Shown piece by piece: positions 8,824-17,717 of a stretch of DNA of 64,000 nt. The stretch's first letter is position 1. The number at the start of each line of letters is the position of its first letter. The DNA is from Micromonospora sp. Llam0. Its GTDB lineage: Bacteria > Actinomycetota > Actinomycetes > Mycobacteriales > Micromonosporaceae. Where the stretch lies: the NCBI RefSeq assembly GCF_003751085.1, contig NZ_RJJY01000001.1, positions 3,472,001 to 3,536,000 on the forward strand, in the 5' to 3' direction. A program made the translations under genes and the position numbers. Under the pieces are notes generated by a model, which was not told the DNA's origin, did not search any database, and saw nothing but the letters and a program-made list of their open reading frames with translations.

Positions 8824-10217
8824 CCGCACCCGCAGCTCCTCCGATTCGCATCGTCGGCAACTCCGCCGTCGCTGCCGTAGGTATCCTCGCTGGCGCCCTC
8901 GGCACGCTGGAATCGGTGGTGTCACCGACGCTGCCGCTGTTGCAGCGCGAACTGTCGATCGATCCCGCCCAGGGCGCACTGCTGAGCATCGCGATGCTCA
9001 TCACCGGCGCCCTCACCGCGCCCATCGCCGGCGTCCTCGGCGACCGCCACGGCGGAAAACGGGTGTTGATCTGGCTGATGGTGGTGGTGACGGCCGGCGG
9101 TCTGGTGTCCTCGCTGGCGCCGAACCTCCTGGTGCTGCTGCTCGGACAGGGCCTGGAGGGCGCGATGGTGGGCGCGATGCCGCTCTCCTTCATCCTGATG
9201 CGCAAGCTCCTCCCGGCCGACAGGTCCCCGGTGGCCATCGGCGTGGTCAGCGGATTCTTCGTCGGCGGCGGCATGCTGGGGACGCTGATCGCCGGTCCCA
9301 TCGCCGAAGGGCTGTCGCGGCACTGGATGTTCGCGATCCCGACCATGGCGATCGTCGCAGCGACCGTACTCGTCCACCGGCTGTTGCCGGACGATCGACC
9401 GAGCCGTACCGACGCCAGGATCGACTGGCCCGGCATGCTGCTGCTGAGCGGCATCGTGCTGACGTTCATGGCCGGGCTCGCGACGGCGCCCGACATGGGC
9501 TCCCAGCCCCTCCTGCTCGTCGGCGTCGTCGTGCTCCTGGCCGTCTTCGTGACCGGCTGGGTTGCCGTGGAGCGCCGCGCGGCCACGCCGATGTTCGACC
9601 TGCGCCTGCTGGCCCGGCCGGCGATCTGGCGATCCTATGTGGTCACCTTCGCCGCCTGTATCGGCGCCGCGCTGTCAATCTACCTGGTTCCGCAGCTGTT
9701 CGCGGTGTCCGGCGACGGGTACGGCTTCGGAGCCAGTCCCACCGACATCGGGCGATACCTATTGCCCGCCGCCGCGATGGCGGCGATCAGCGGACCCCTG
9801 GGCGGGCTCGGGGTGCGGCGCTTCGGCTCGACCGCCGTGGTCGCCGCTGGCATCGTGCTTATGACGGCCGGCCTGATCGGCATGGCCCTCGTCCACACCG
9901 AGGTCTGGCATCTGGTCGTCGGCAAGGCGCTGATCAGCCTGGCCAACGGCGTCTGCATCACGGCGCTGGTCATCAAGACCGCCACCTCGGTCGACCAGGG
10001 CAACACCGGCACCGCCACCAGCATGGTTCTGGTCATCCGGGTGCTCGGCTTCGCCACCGGCGCACAGATCGGCGGCGCCGTCCTCACCGCCGGAACTTCG
10101 GCCGGGTCGGACATCCCGGCCGAGTCGGCTTACGTCACCGCCCTGGTCATCGCCAGCGTCGTGACGACACTGTCCCTGCTTGCCCTCCGCACCATGAGCA
10201 AAGGAGCCAGAAATTGA
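8820..10217 (+). CDS. MFS transporter, drug:H+ antiporter type
   Basis: A 465-residue integral membrane protein with 12 to 14 predicted helices. The loop between helices 2 and 3 carries GVLGDRHGGKR, the signature A motif of the major facilitator superfamily. The length and the long hydrophobic centre match the 14-helix DHA2 exporters of actinobacteria (EmrB/QacA-like). Its ATG overlaps the stop of the small membrane protein, and its own stop overlaps the TTG of a flavin monooxygenase. It probably exports, or less likely imports, the compound handled by the GGT-like and flavin enzymes of the operon. Confidence 0.92.
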   Translation: MTAPAAPPIRIVGNSAVAAVGILAGALGTLESVVSPTLPLLQRELSIDPAQGALLSIAMLITGALTAPIAGVLGDRHGGKRVLIWLMVVVTAGGLVSSLAPNLLVLLLGQGLEGAMVGAMPLSFILMRKLLPADRSPVAIGVVSGFFVGGGMLGTLIAGPIAEGLSRHWMFAIPTMAIVAATVLVHRLLPDDRPSRTDARIDWPGMLLLSGIVLTFMAGLATAPDMGSQPLLLVGVVVLLAVFVTGWVAVERRAATPMFDLRLLARPAIWRSYVVTFAACIGAALSIYLVPQLFAVSGDGYGFGASPTDIGRYLLPAAAMAAISGPLGGLGVRRFGSTAVVAAGIVLMTAGLIGMALVHTEVWHLVVGKALISLANGVCITALVIKTATSVDQGNTGTATSMVLVIRVLGFATGAQIGGAVLTAGTSAGSDIPAESAYVTALVIASVVTTLSLLALRTMSKGARN

Positions 10218-11431
10218 TTCCTGCTGAGCCGACCAGCGGTACCAGCACCACGTCGAAACGCACGGTGCTGATATCCGGAGCCAGCGTCGCGGGGCCCGCC
10301 CTCGCGTTCTGGCTGAACCGCTACGGGTATGCGGTCACGGTGGTGGAGAAGGCGGGCACGGTCCGCAGCGGTGGTTATCCCATCGACGTCCGCGGCACCG
10401 CGCTGGAGGTCGTCCGCCGGATGGGCCTCCTCGATCGCCTGCAAGAGGCGCACATCGACGTGCGCCGGTTGACCTTCCTGGACGGAGACGGCAGCGAGGT
10501 GGTCTCGCTGCACCCGCATGCCGTCACCGGCGGTGTCGGGGGACGAGATCTGGAGGTACGGCGGGGCGATCTCACCGACGCCCTCTACGCAGCGGTCCGG
10601 GATGATGTGGAGTTCCTGTTCGGCGACTCCATCGACACCCTCGACGAACACGCCCACGGCGTCGATGTCACCTTCCGCGCACGCGGCCGGCGGACCTTCG
10701 ACGTCGTGGTCGGGGCCGACGGTGTGCATTCACACACCCGGCAGTTGGTCCTCGGCCCCGAACAACAGTTCCACCGCTACCTCGGCTACTGCTTCGCCGT
10801 GTTCACCATGCCCAACACCTTCGGGCTCTGCGACGAGACGGTGATGTGGAACAGCCCCGGCCGGGCCGCCGCGCTCTACGCCGCCGGCGACGGTGACGTG
10901 CACGCCTTCCTGAACTTCGCCCGGCCGGAACCACCGTTCGAGGCCTTCTCCGACCCGGATACCCAGCGGAAGCTGCTCACCTCGGTCTTCGCCGACGCCG
11001 GATGGGAGGTCCCCGGCATGCTGGCCGCCATGCACAAGGCCGACGACGTGTTCTTCGACGGGGTCAGCCAGATCCACCTGCCCCGCTGGTCCAACGGCCG
11101 GGTGGCTTTGCTGGGCGATGCGGCGTACGCGCCCTCGTTCCTCACCGGGCAGGGCACCAGCCTCGCGCTCGTCGGCGCCTACATGCTCGCAGCGTCTCTG
11201 GCCGACCGGGATCACGCCGCCGGCTTCGCCGCCTACGAGCGCGACACCCGTGACTTCGTAACCGCGAACCAAGGGCTAGCCGGCCGGGGCGGCGCCACTC
11301 TCTTCCCGACCACCACCGAGGAACTGCGGCAGCGCAACAACCGACTGCGCAGTCTCAGCGTCATGCCCCCCGCGGGCGGACGACCGGCGCATTCGGCGCT
11401 CACGCTGCCCGAGGTCATGCCCTTGAGGTGA
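10214..11431 (+). CDS. FAD-dependent aromatic monooxygenase (TetX/PHBH class)
   Basis: A 405-residue group A flavin monooxygenase. It shows the dinucleotide fold LISGASVAGPALAFWLNRYG with the second-strand acid in VVEKAG, the DVVVGADGVHSHTR motif that contacts NAD(P)H and FAD, and RVALLGDAAYAPSFLTGQGT binding the FAD ribityl chain. Close architectural relatives hydroxylate tetracyclines, aromatic acids or antibiotics. Translation starts at TTG 10214 behind AAAGGAG, overlapping the MFS stop (TTGA). As the last gene of the operon it is followed by a hairpin at 11448. Whether it detoxifies an imported drug or decorates an exported product cannot be decided here. Confidence 0.9.
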   Translation: MIPAEPTSGTSTTSKRTVLISGASVAGPALAFWLNRYGYAVTVVEKAGTVRSGGYPIDVRGTALEVVRRMGLLDRLQEAHIDVRRLTFLDGDGSEVVSLHPHAVTGGVGGRDLEVRRGDLTDALYAAVRDDVEFLFGDSIDTLDEHAHGVDVTFRARGRRTFDVVVGADGVHSHTRQLVLGPEQQFHRYLGYCFAVFTMPNTFGLCDETVMWNSPGRAAALYAAGDGDVHAFLNFARPEPPFEAFSDPDTQRKLLTSVFADAGWEVPGMLAAMHKADDVFFDGVSQIHLPRWSNGRVALLGDAAYAPSFLTGQGTSLALVGAYMLAASLADRDHAAGFAAYERDTRDFVTANQGLAGRGGATLFPTTTEELRQRNNRLRSLSVMPPAGGRPAHSALTLPEVMPLR

Positions 11432-11447
11432 ATCGGTGGTGTTGGAA

Positions 11448-11464
11448 TGCGCCCTGCGGGCGCA
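11448..11464 (+). terminator. Stem-loop after the 5.6-11.4 kb operon
   Basis: TGCGCCC and GGGCGCA pair perfectly around a three-base loop, 16 bases after the monooxygenase stop. There is no U-tract, as is common in high-GC actinobacteria. Confidence 0.5.
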
Positions 11465-11653
11465 CATCATCGCGCCGGAGTTCGCGGTACGACACCGATC
11501 GCGCGCGGGCCGTAGCGACCGTCTTCGGTTGCTTCGGATCTCTCGGGTCCGCCGGTGCGTTGCAGGAACGGGTGTGTGAGTCGGTCACGGCGACAGCACG
11601 GATTTCGTCGGGACTGCGGCTCACCGAGATCGAGAAACTCAAGCCCAACTGAT

Positions 11654-12130
11654 CTAGCCGCAATTTCCCGTGAGCACCGGTGGGCAGCGCTCGCGGCTCC
11701 TCGGTTGGTCGGAGATCGGAGTGATACGCGTACTCGCCCGGGTCAGCGGCCGGGCTGCACGGTCACCTTGATCGATCCCGGTGCCGCAGGCGACCAGGGC
11801 GACCAGCGTGATCTGGGGGTAGCCGCTGGCCTGGGTGTACTGGTTGGAGCGTTTGCCGAGCCCGGTGCGGGTGGCCGGGTTGTCGGGCACGTCCAGGCAG
11901 GTGCCGTCGATCTCGACGACCAGCAGGCCCGCCCAGCGGGCACCGGCGGTGCGGATCGCGGCGGTGTGCCCCCGCAGCAGATCGCCAGACCGCGAGCCCG
12001 TCGGCGACAGCGATCTGGCGGGTGATGGCAGTCTGAAGGGACAGCGGAGCTCCCTCGGCAACGGATGTCTTTGGTCGGACAACCCGTTTCTACCGGAGCT
12101 CCGCTTCCTACATGCATGGGGCATACACCA
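11654..12130 (-). mobile_element. Decayed IS4-family transposase fragment
   Basis: On the reverse strand the segment VVEIDGTCLDVPDNPATRTG followed by LGKRSNQYTQASGYPQITLV matches the region around the first catalytic Asp (EIDGT) of actinobacterial IS4-type transposases. The rest of the DDE domain is missing and the N-terminal half does not read cleanly, with apparent frameshifts between 11950 and 12120. No terminal inverted repeats could be paired. The remnant fills most of the 820-base gene-poor stretch between 11432 and 12250, in which nothing else is supported. Confidence 0.7.
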
Positions 12131-12250
12131 GGTCAGACCGGATGTTGACGACCAGCCCGTACGCCTAACTTCACGGCCTTGGCCTTCAGCTCCGCGAAGG
12201 TGGCCGGTGGATCGCCGCGTCATCCAGCCGCCTAGCGTCGCCCGAAGGGG

Positions 12251-12751
12251 TCAGACGCCGTGGGTCCAGAACTCCTCGGCCGAGCCCGTGAACGCCCCTG
12301 GATCGCCGGCGAGGAAGAATTCGTCCCACGTCGGTCCGTCGGAGAGCTCCCAGTGCTCGACGGCCACGCCGTCCTTGAAGCGCCACGCGCCCATGCCGAC
12401 GCGGGTCCATTTCCAGTCGCCGCGCGACGTGCGGAACGTCCCGTGGACGACGCCGTAGTGGTCGTCGGCGAGGATCTGGTCGAACTCGAGGGGTTCGACG
12501 TTGGCGTCGGCCAGGCTCGCTCGCCGCTTGGTGTAGCGGCGCATGAATTCCATGCCGCCGGTCGCCGCCAAGCGTACGCCACCGGTGTGGATCACGAAGT
12601 CTGGTGACATCCGCTCCATCACTTCCTTGACATGCTCCTGTTGCCGCCGGAGACGCTCGTCCTCGCTCAGGCTCCGGTCGGAGGTGATCGCCGCGCCTCC
12701 CCGATAGAGATCGGCCAGCCACAGGGCATTGGGATGGGTGTCGGACAGCAC
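12251..12751 (-). CDS. SnoaL-like / NTF2-fold protein
   Basis: About 166 residues with an NTF2-like pattern: a helical N-terminus (DERLRRQQEHVKEVMERMSP), then DFVIHTGGV, an EFMRRYTKRR helix and the curved-sheet strands WTRVGMGAWRFKDGVAVEHWEL. Family members act as small cyclases, dehydratases or ligand-binding proteins. I start at GTG 12751 because GGAGGAG lies six bases upstream; the frame remains open to 12838 but would then run over the palindromic operator. It is divergent from the RraA-like gene, and a perfect palindrome sits about 40-60 bases upstream of this start, so it is probably controlled with that operon. Confidence 0.75.
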   Translation of the reverse strand: MLSDTHPNALWLADLYRGGAAITSDRSLSEDERLRRQQEHVKEVMERMSPDFVIHTGGVRLAATGGMEFMRRYTKRRASLADANVEPLEFDQILADDHYGVVHGTFRTSRGDWKWTRVGMGAWRFKDGVAVEHWELSDGPTWDEFFLAGDPGAFTGSAEEFWTHGV

Positions 12752-12791
12752 GAGGGCTCCTCCCGGGTGATGAACCCGATCTCGTTGGGTT

Positions 12792-12813
12792 CTCTCATAT
12801 GAGAGTCTCATAT
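12792..12813. promoter_or_regulatory. Overlapping perfect palindromes, candidate TetR-type operator
   Basis: Two perfect palindromes overlap: CTCTCATATGAGAG (12792-12805) and ATATGAGA-G-TCTCATAT (12797-12813). They lie upstream of the SnoaL-like start within a 370-base region between divergent genes (12752-13120) that otherwise holds no gene. The TetR gene at 15072 in the same cluster is the natural candidate binder; that assignment is inference. Confidence 0.65.
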
Positions 12814-13118
12814 CGGTGAGGTACTTGTACATGGGCATGGCAACCGGTCGGTAGTTGTCGAGTCAAATTGAGACGGTTTGTGCCTGCTGGGTTTGGCTGG
12901 TTGATCCAGGCCCGGTCGGGCAGTTTCGGTGCGCGCGGCCGGTGGTTGAACCGGTCCGGGTGGGCGGCTTCGACACCAGGTCGGCCATGCTGCCGGAGGT
13001 CGGTTGCTTGCCGGATGAGGTGGACACGTACACAAGGATCTCCGATCCCCGTCCTCAGGTCAGCGCCCCACTCGGGTGTCTCACACCATCTTGACCAAGA
13101 GGGTGCTACGGTGGGAAC

Positions 13119-13133
13119 ATATGAGAGACATAT
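13119..13133. promoter_or_regulatory. Second copy of the ATATGAGA operator half-site at the RraA start
   Basis: The sequence ATATGAGAGACATAT repeats the half-site ATATGAGA seen at 12797 and partly its partner (CATAT). It overlaps the ATG at 13121 of the RraA-like gene, so a bound repressor could block translation initiation or transcription directly. Confidence 0.5.
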
Positions 13134-13816
13134 CTTACTTAAGATCGGAATCTATCGTGTTCATCGGTACAGCAACCGACAGCGTGCGCATCGCTCCGTC
13201 CTGGGAGCGCGTGGCAGAGGCGGAGTCCCACCGTCTGAGGGAGGCGCCGGCGGCCAACGTCGGCGACGCGCTCCAGCGGATGACCGTCATGGACGGCGGC
13301 ATCCGGCTGTTCACCGAGGGCGCCACGCTTCTGGGGAACGCGCTGACGGTGGACGTCCGGTCAGGTGACAACCTGGCCATCCACCGGGCGCTCGACGAGG
13401 CCCGCCCGGGTGACGTCCTGGTCATCAACGGCCACGGGGACATGACCCGTGCGCTGATAGGCGACCTCATCGGCGAGATCATGGTGAACACCGGCGTGGT
13501 CGGCGCGGTGATCGACGGCGCCGTCCGCGACGTCCAGGCGCTGTCCGGGATGAGCCTGGCCGTCTACGCGCGTGCGGTCACCCCGGCCGGGCCCTTCAAG
13601 GACGGGCCCGGCGCCATCGGTGTCCCCGTGGCGGTCGGCGGCGTGGTCGTAGCCCCGGGTGACGTGCTCGTCGGCGACGCCGACGGTGTTGTCGTCGTTC
13701 CTCAGCACCGCGTCCACGAGGTCGTGGACGCGGTCGACCGGATCAGCGAGAAGGAGAACCGGCTCCGGCAGCGCATCCTTTCGGCGCGCACCGGCAGTCC
13801 GACGGTGAACCGATGA
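13121..13816 (+). CDS. RraA-like protein (aldolase/decarboxylase family)
   Basis: About 231 residues of the RraA/HMG-CHA aldolase fold. The centre has GDLIGEIMVNTGVVGAVIDG followed by AVRDVQAL, which contains the DGxxRD metal and oxyanion motif of 4-carboxy-4-hydroxy-2-oxoadipate aldolases and oxaloacetate decarboxylases. The upstream DVLVINGHGD and downstream VVVAPGDVLVGDADGVVVVP are also standard. Members either cleave or decarboxylate 2-oxo acids or inhibit RNase E; the context with an aminotransferase favours an enzyme. ATG 13121 has GGTGGG six bases upstream and is preferred to the ATG at 13076. Its stop overlaps the aminotransferase ATG. Confidence 0.85.
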   Translation: MRDISYLRSESIVFIGTATDSVRIAPSWERVAEAESHRLREAPAANVGDALQRMTVMDGGIRLFTEGATLLGNALTVDVRSGDNLAIHRALDEARPGDVLVINGHGDMTRALIGDLIGEIMVNTGVVGAVIDGAVRDVQALSGMSLAVYARAVTPAGPFKDGPGAIGVPVAVGGVVVAPGDVLVGDADGVVVVPQHRVHEVVDAVDRISEKENRLRQRILSARTGSPTVNR

Positions 13817-14961
13817 CCACCATGCCGCCCGCCTTCCGGATCGCGGAGCTGCGCCGCTGCTCGCGACGTCCGGCCCTCGCACCGGCGCCGCCGGGCGCCG
13901 TATCGCTGGCCATGGGTGAGCCGGATCTCCCGACGCCGGCACCGGTGATCGAGGCCGCGGCGGCCGCCTTGCGCCGGGGGGAGACCCACTACGCCGACCA
14001 GCGGGGCCTGCGGCAGCTGCGCGCCGCGCTCGCTTCCCGGCTGCCGGCGCGTCCGGGCCGGCCGTGGACCGCGGAGGACGTCGTGGTCACCCATGGCGCC
14101 ACCGCGGCGCTGGCGGCCGTCGTGCTGGCGATGATCGGCCCCGGCGACCGCGTCGTCATACCGGAGCCTGCCTACTCTCTCTACGCCGACCTGGTCGTCC
14201 TTGCCGGGGGAACCGTGGATTTCGTCCCGCTTGCCCCGGACCTCCATTGGGACCTAGACGCGCTGGCCTCCGCACTTCCCGGCGCCGCGATGATCATCTT
14301 CTCGAATCCGTCCAACCCGACCGGCATCGTGCACCGCGAGGATGAGCTCGATGCCCTCGGGAAGCTCCTCGACGGCTCCGACACCCTGGTCGTCAGCGAC
14401 GAGGCGTACCACCGGCTGGTCTACCCCGCGCATGCGCAGACCTCCGCGCTGGAGATCGCCTCGCTGCGGGACCGGACGGCGTACGTGCAGACGTTCTCCA
14501 AGACGTACGCGATGACGGGCTGGCGGGTGGGGTACCTGGCGGGGCCGCGGGAGGTGGTGGACGCGGCGGCGCACGTGCACCGCACCTTCAACGGCTCGGT
14601 GAACACGGCGGTCCAGCATGCGGCCCTCGCCGCACTCGAGCTGCCCGACACCGTCGTCGATGCCATGGTCAACACGTACGGGCGGCGCCGCGAGACCGTG
14701 GTGGCGAAGCTCTCTGGCGTTCCCGGCGTGCACCTGGTTCCGCCGGAGGGAGCGTTCTACGGGTTCCTCCGCTACGACGCCGACCTGCCCTCCGAGGTGG
14801 TCGCCCGGGAGCTCGCTGAGCGGAAGGTGATGGTGCGGGCCGGCGCCGAGTACGGCCCGTCGGGCGAGGGGTACGTCCGGATCTCGTTCGCGGCATCCGA
14901 TGACGACCTGCGAACCGGGCTGGACCGTATCGTCTCCCATCTCCGCGGTGCGTGCTTCTGA
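13813..14961 (+). CDS. PLP-dependent aminotransferase, class I/II
   Basis: A 382-residue fold-type I aminotransferase. Visible landmarks are THGATAALAAV (cofactor phosphate loop), EPAYSLYADL, SNPSNPTG (164-171), VVSDEAYH with Asp196 binding the pyridine nitrogen, and TFSKTYAMTGWRVGYLAGP with the Schiff-base Lys230. The C-terminal VRISFAAS carries the substrate-carboxylate Arg. It would convert an amino acid to its 2-oxo acid (or the reverse), a substrate type that the coupled RraA-like protein could process. Start ATG 13813 overlaps the previous stop (ATGA). Specificity cannot be read from sequence. Confidence 0.93.
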   Translation: MTTMPPAFRIAELRRCSRRPALAPAPPGAVSLAMGEPDLPTPAPVIEAAAAALRRGETHYADQRGLRQLRAALASRLPARPGRPWTAEDVVVTHGATAALAAVVLAMIGPGDRVVIPEPAYSLYADLVVLAGGTVDFVPLAPDLHWDLDALASALPGAAMIIFSNPSNPTGIVHREDELDALGKLLDGSDTLVVSDEAYHRLVYPAHAQTSALEIASLRDRTAYVQTFSKTYAMTGWRVGYLAGPREVVDAAAHVHRTFNGSVNTAVQHAALAALELPDTVVDAMVNTYGRRRETVVAKLSGVPGVHLVPPEGAFYGFLRYDADLPSEVVARELAERKVMVRAGAEYGPSGEGYVRISFAASDDDLRTGLDRIVSHLRGACF

Positions 14962-15071
14962 AGGCGACGTCAGGTGAGGGTAATGTGTACCGCGTCGGCA
15001 CATGCGGCGTCATCCGGGTCGCTGAGGGGGCGATATCCTTCGGCTGTTCTTGCACAGGGCGGAGGGGGCCG

Positions 15072-15689
15072 ATGTCCGATCAGCAGGTCTCGCCACGTGG
15101 GGGACGCAAGCCACGGAGTGACACCCGCCGCAACCATCGGCAGCTGCTGAAGGCCGTCGGTGAGCTTGCCCGGGAGGCTCCCGATCAGCTCACCATGCAG
15201 GCCGTCGCATCCCGGGCGGAGATCGGGCCGGCCACCGCCTACCGCTACTACTCCTCGCTGGACGACGTGCTCGCGGCTTACGTACTCAGCGTCGTCGAGC
15301 AGCTCCGCGACTTCAGCGCGACGTCGACGGCGAAAGGGCGGCCGCTGTTCGACTCGGTCGTGAACAAGTGGGTGGATCTGCTGGCCGAGCACGGCCCGGC
15401 GTTGGTGCAGCTTCGGTCCCGGCTGGGCTACCTGGAGCGGCTCAGGAGCGGGAACGCGATCATCGTGGCCCTGCGGGATGCCTGGAGTGAGCCGGTGCGG
15501 GGGCTGCTCGACGACATCGGCCTCCCGGACACGATGGTCGAATACGCGCTGTTTCTGGCCAACATGATGTTCGATCCGCGGGAGATCCAGGACCTGCTGC
15601 GGCAGACGGAGATGTCGCGCCAGGAAATCATCACGCGGCTGACCGAGGCGTACGGCGGCGCCGTACGCGGGTGGGCGCGCGCGGGCTGA
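15072..15689 (+). CDS. TetR-family transcriptional regulator
   Basis: About 205 residues. The N-terminal helix-turn-helix reads LTMQAVASRAEIGPATAYRYYSSLDDVLAAY, a standard TetR DNA-binding domain; the C-terminal ligand domain is not diagnostic. I choose ATG 15072 with GGAGGGGG upstream; the frame opens earlier at 14952 but that part overlaps the aminotransferase. It closes the RraA-aminotransferase operon with a gap of 110 bases and is the likely owner of the palindromic sites at 12792 and 13119. About 290 bases without a recognisable gene follow it. Confidence 0.9.
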   Translation: MSDQQVSPRGGRKPRSDTRRNHRQLLKAVGELAREAPDQLTMQAVASRAEIGPATAYRYYSSLDDVLAAYVLSVVEQLRDFSATSTAKGRPLFDSVVNKWVDLLAEHGPALVQLRSRLGYLERLRSGNAIIVALRDAWSEPVRGLLDDIGLPDTMVEYALFLANMMFDPREIQDLLRQTEMSRQEIITRLTEAYGGAVRGWARAG

Positions 15690-15981
15690 TGCCTCCCGGG
15701 CGGCCGGCGGTTGCCGGCCCGGATCGACGAATTCGGCGCATCGATCGTGCGGAGCTCAGCATTGGCATCAGCGCGAGACAGCCCGTAACGCCGCCGACCG
15801 TGCCACAGGGCCACACGGTCGCCGAGAACGGCACGCTCTCCTCGACCGGCATCACTCGGCCATGGTGGCAGTCTGCCCGCCGCCACGCCCGCCCCCCGAG
15901 TTGACGGGGCAGCGGCAGCAGGGTTGGTAGTTGCCGAGCGGCCTCACGCCGCAGCGTCCGGTGCCGGGTCCGCGGCTGGAG

Positions 15982-16845
15982 TCAGCAGAACTCGACCGGG
16001 TCACCGGAGCGGATGACGCCGAACTCCAGCGGGCGCGCGTACACCCCGGCGCACGGCAGAAAGCCGACGTCCGCCAAATGCAGACGGTTGTGCCGGCTCA
16101 GCACCCGCAGCAGCGCGACATCCGGCTCGACGTCACCATGCCGCAACGCCGGCACCACACACCGTGGGGTCGAGATGACGACCTCGGCGACCACCTCGGA
16201 GCCGATCCGCAGCCGCCGCCCCGGCCAGAGGTTCTCGACGAAGCCGGCACCCGGGTCGGGCACCTCGACGACGATGTTGGGCCGGAAGCGCTGGCCGTCG
16301 ACCGGCCGTCCCGTGTGGGCCGCGAGGCCGGCCAGCGTCGCGGTCGTGATCAGGTGCAGAGGCGCGAAGTCGAAGAACGTGCCGGGCGGGGAGCCGGCAG
16401 CCAACATGGATTCGGCGGTCTCCGCGATGCGCAGGTCGTCGTCGGTGCGTACCTGGTCCGGGTCCATCCGTTCGATGCTCGCGCCCGGCGCGGCCCGGTC
16501 GAGCAGGCGCACGTCCCGGCCCAGCAGCGTGGACAGCGCCGGATCGGCGTGGCCGGTGACCGTCACGGTCCCGGTCGTACCGTCCGCCATGGTCAGCCGG
16601 ACCGCCGGGGCGCCGTCGGAGCCAGGGGACGTCAGCGTGGACCGGACGGTCAGCATGTCCCGCCACAGGCGCGGGTTCTTGGCGCTGGCCACCTTGCCGG
16701 TGACACAGTCGAGCACCGCGAAGGACCGGTCCCCGGCGATGCCCGCCTCGTCCACGTACGCCTGGTCCAGCTCCTCTCCCAGCATCGACTTGACCGGGTA
16801 GCGCGACAGCTGCCGAACCCTGCCCACCTGACGATCGTGACCCAC
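15982..16845 (-). CDS. MOSC domain-containing protein
   Basis: A 287-residue protein with the MOSC N-terminal beta-barrel (VGRVRQLSRYPVKSMLGEEL, then GIAGDRSFAVLD) and a C-terminal MOSC domain with FRPNIVVEVPD, ENLWPGRRLRIG and the conserved Cys in STPRCVVPALRHG. The family, which includes the mitochondrial mARC proteins and YcbX, binds molybdenum cofactor and reduces N-hydroxylated or sulfoxide compounds or transfers sulfur. The start is GTG 16845, 34 bases from the divergent phosphotransferase gene at 16880. Confidence 0.9.
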   Translation of the reverse strand: MGHDRQVGRVRQLSRYPVKSMLGEELDQAYVDEAGIAGDRSFAVLDCVTGKVASAKNPRLWRDMLTVRSTLTSPGSDGAPAVRLTMADGTTGTVTVTGHADPALSTLLGRDVRLLDRAAPGASIERMDPDQVRTDDDLRIAETAESMLAAGSPPGTFFDFAPLHLITTATLAGLAAHTGRPVDGQRFRPNIVVEVPDPGAGFVENLWPGRRLRIGSEVVAEVVISTPRCVVPALRHGDVEPDVALLRVLSRHNRLHLADVGFLPCAGVYARPLEFGVIRSGDPVEFC

Positions 16846-16879
16846 GCCCAGGGAACCTAGCTGACGCTACGGTGGTCCG

Positions 16880-17689
16880 GTGCAGGCGGAGGCGGCCCAG
16901 CGGGCGACGCAGGCGGCCGTGTCGATCGCCGCATCGCTCGGCTTGACCGTCGACGACGCCGCCGTCCTGCACAACTCGAACAAGCTCACCCTGCGGCTGC
17001 AGCCCTGCGACGTGCTGGCGCAGGTGGCACCGGCGGCGCACCAGTGCGCCCAGCGTGAAGTGGATGTCGCTCAGCGCCTGTTCGAGGTCGGCAGCCCGGT
17101 GGCCGCACTGACAACGCCCGAGGTCTTCACCTGGGACGACCACGTGGTCACGCTATGGACCTACTACGAACCGATAACTGAGGCGATCTCACCTGCGGAC
17201 TACGCCGACGCGCTCGGACGGCTGCACGCCGGAATGCGCCGGGTCGACCTGCCCACCCCGCACCTCACGGACCGGGTCTCCGAGGCCCAGGCACTCGTGG
17301 CGGACCACGACCGGACCCTGATGCTGGCCGACGCGGACCGGATCTTCCTGGCTGGCACGTTGGACCGGCTGCGCCGAGTGGTCTGCGACAGCGGCCGGCC
17401 CGAACAGCTCCTGCACGGCGAGCCGCACCTGGGCAACCTGCTCTCCACCCCGACCGGCCTGCTCTTCATCGACTTTGAGACGTGCTGCCGGGGGCCGGTC
17501 GAGTTCGACCTGGCCCACGCGCCCGACGAGGTCGCAGACCGGTACCCGGGCGTCGATCACCACCTGCTCCGAGATTGCCGGGCCCTCGTCCTGGCGATGA
17601 TCACGACGTGGCGCTGGGATCGCGACGACCAGTTCCCCGACGGCCACCGGCTCGGCGTCGAGTGGCTGAGCCGACTCCGGACGTCCTGA
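16880..17689 (+). CDS. Aminoglycoside phosphotransferase-like (APH) kinase
   Basis: A 269-residue small-molecule kinase of the APH/choline-kinase fold. The catalytic loop reads LLHGEPHLGNLL, with Glu where most members have Asp (HGDxHxxN), and the metal-binding IDFETCCRGPVEFDLA follows. The N-terminal lobe is short, with LTLRLQPCDVLAQV as the probable nucleotide strand. The substrate is unknown and resistance cannot be assumed. The GTG start at 16880 is divergent from the MOSC gene. Confidence 0.85.
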   Translation: MQAEAAQRATQAAVSIAASLGLTVDDAAVLHNSNKLTLRLQPCDVLAQVAPAAHQCAQREVDVAQRLFEVGSPVAALTTPEVFTWDDHVVTLWTYYEPITEAISPADYADALGRLHAGMRRVDLPTPHLTDRVSEAQALVADHDRTLMLADADRIFLAGTLDRLRRVVCDSGRPEQLLHGEPHLGNLLSTPTGLLFIDFETCCRGPVEFDLAHAPDEVADRYPGVDHHLLRDCRALVLAMITTWRWDRDDQFPDGHRLGVEWLSRLRTS

Positions 17690-17717
17690 CGCCCGCCGGT
17701 TGTCTGCGCGACTTCCC

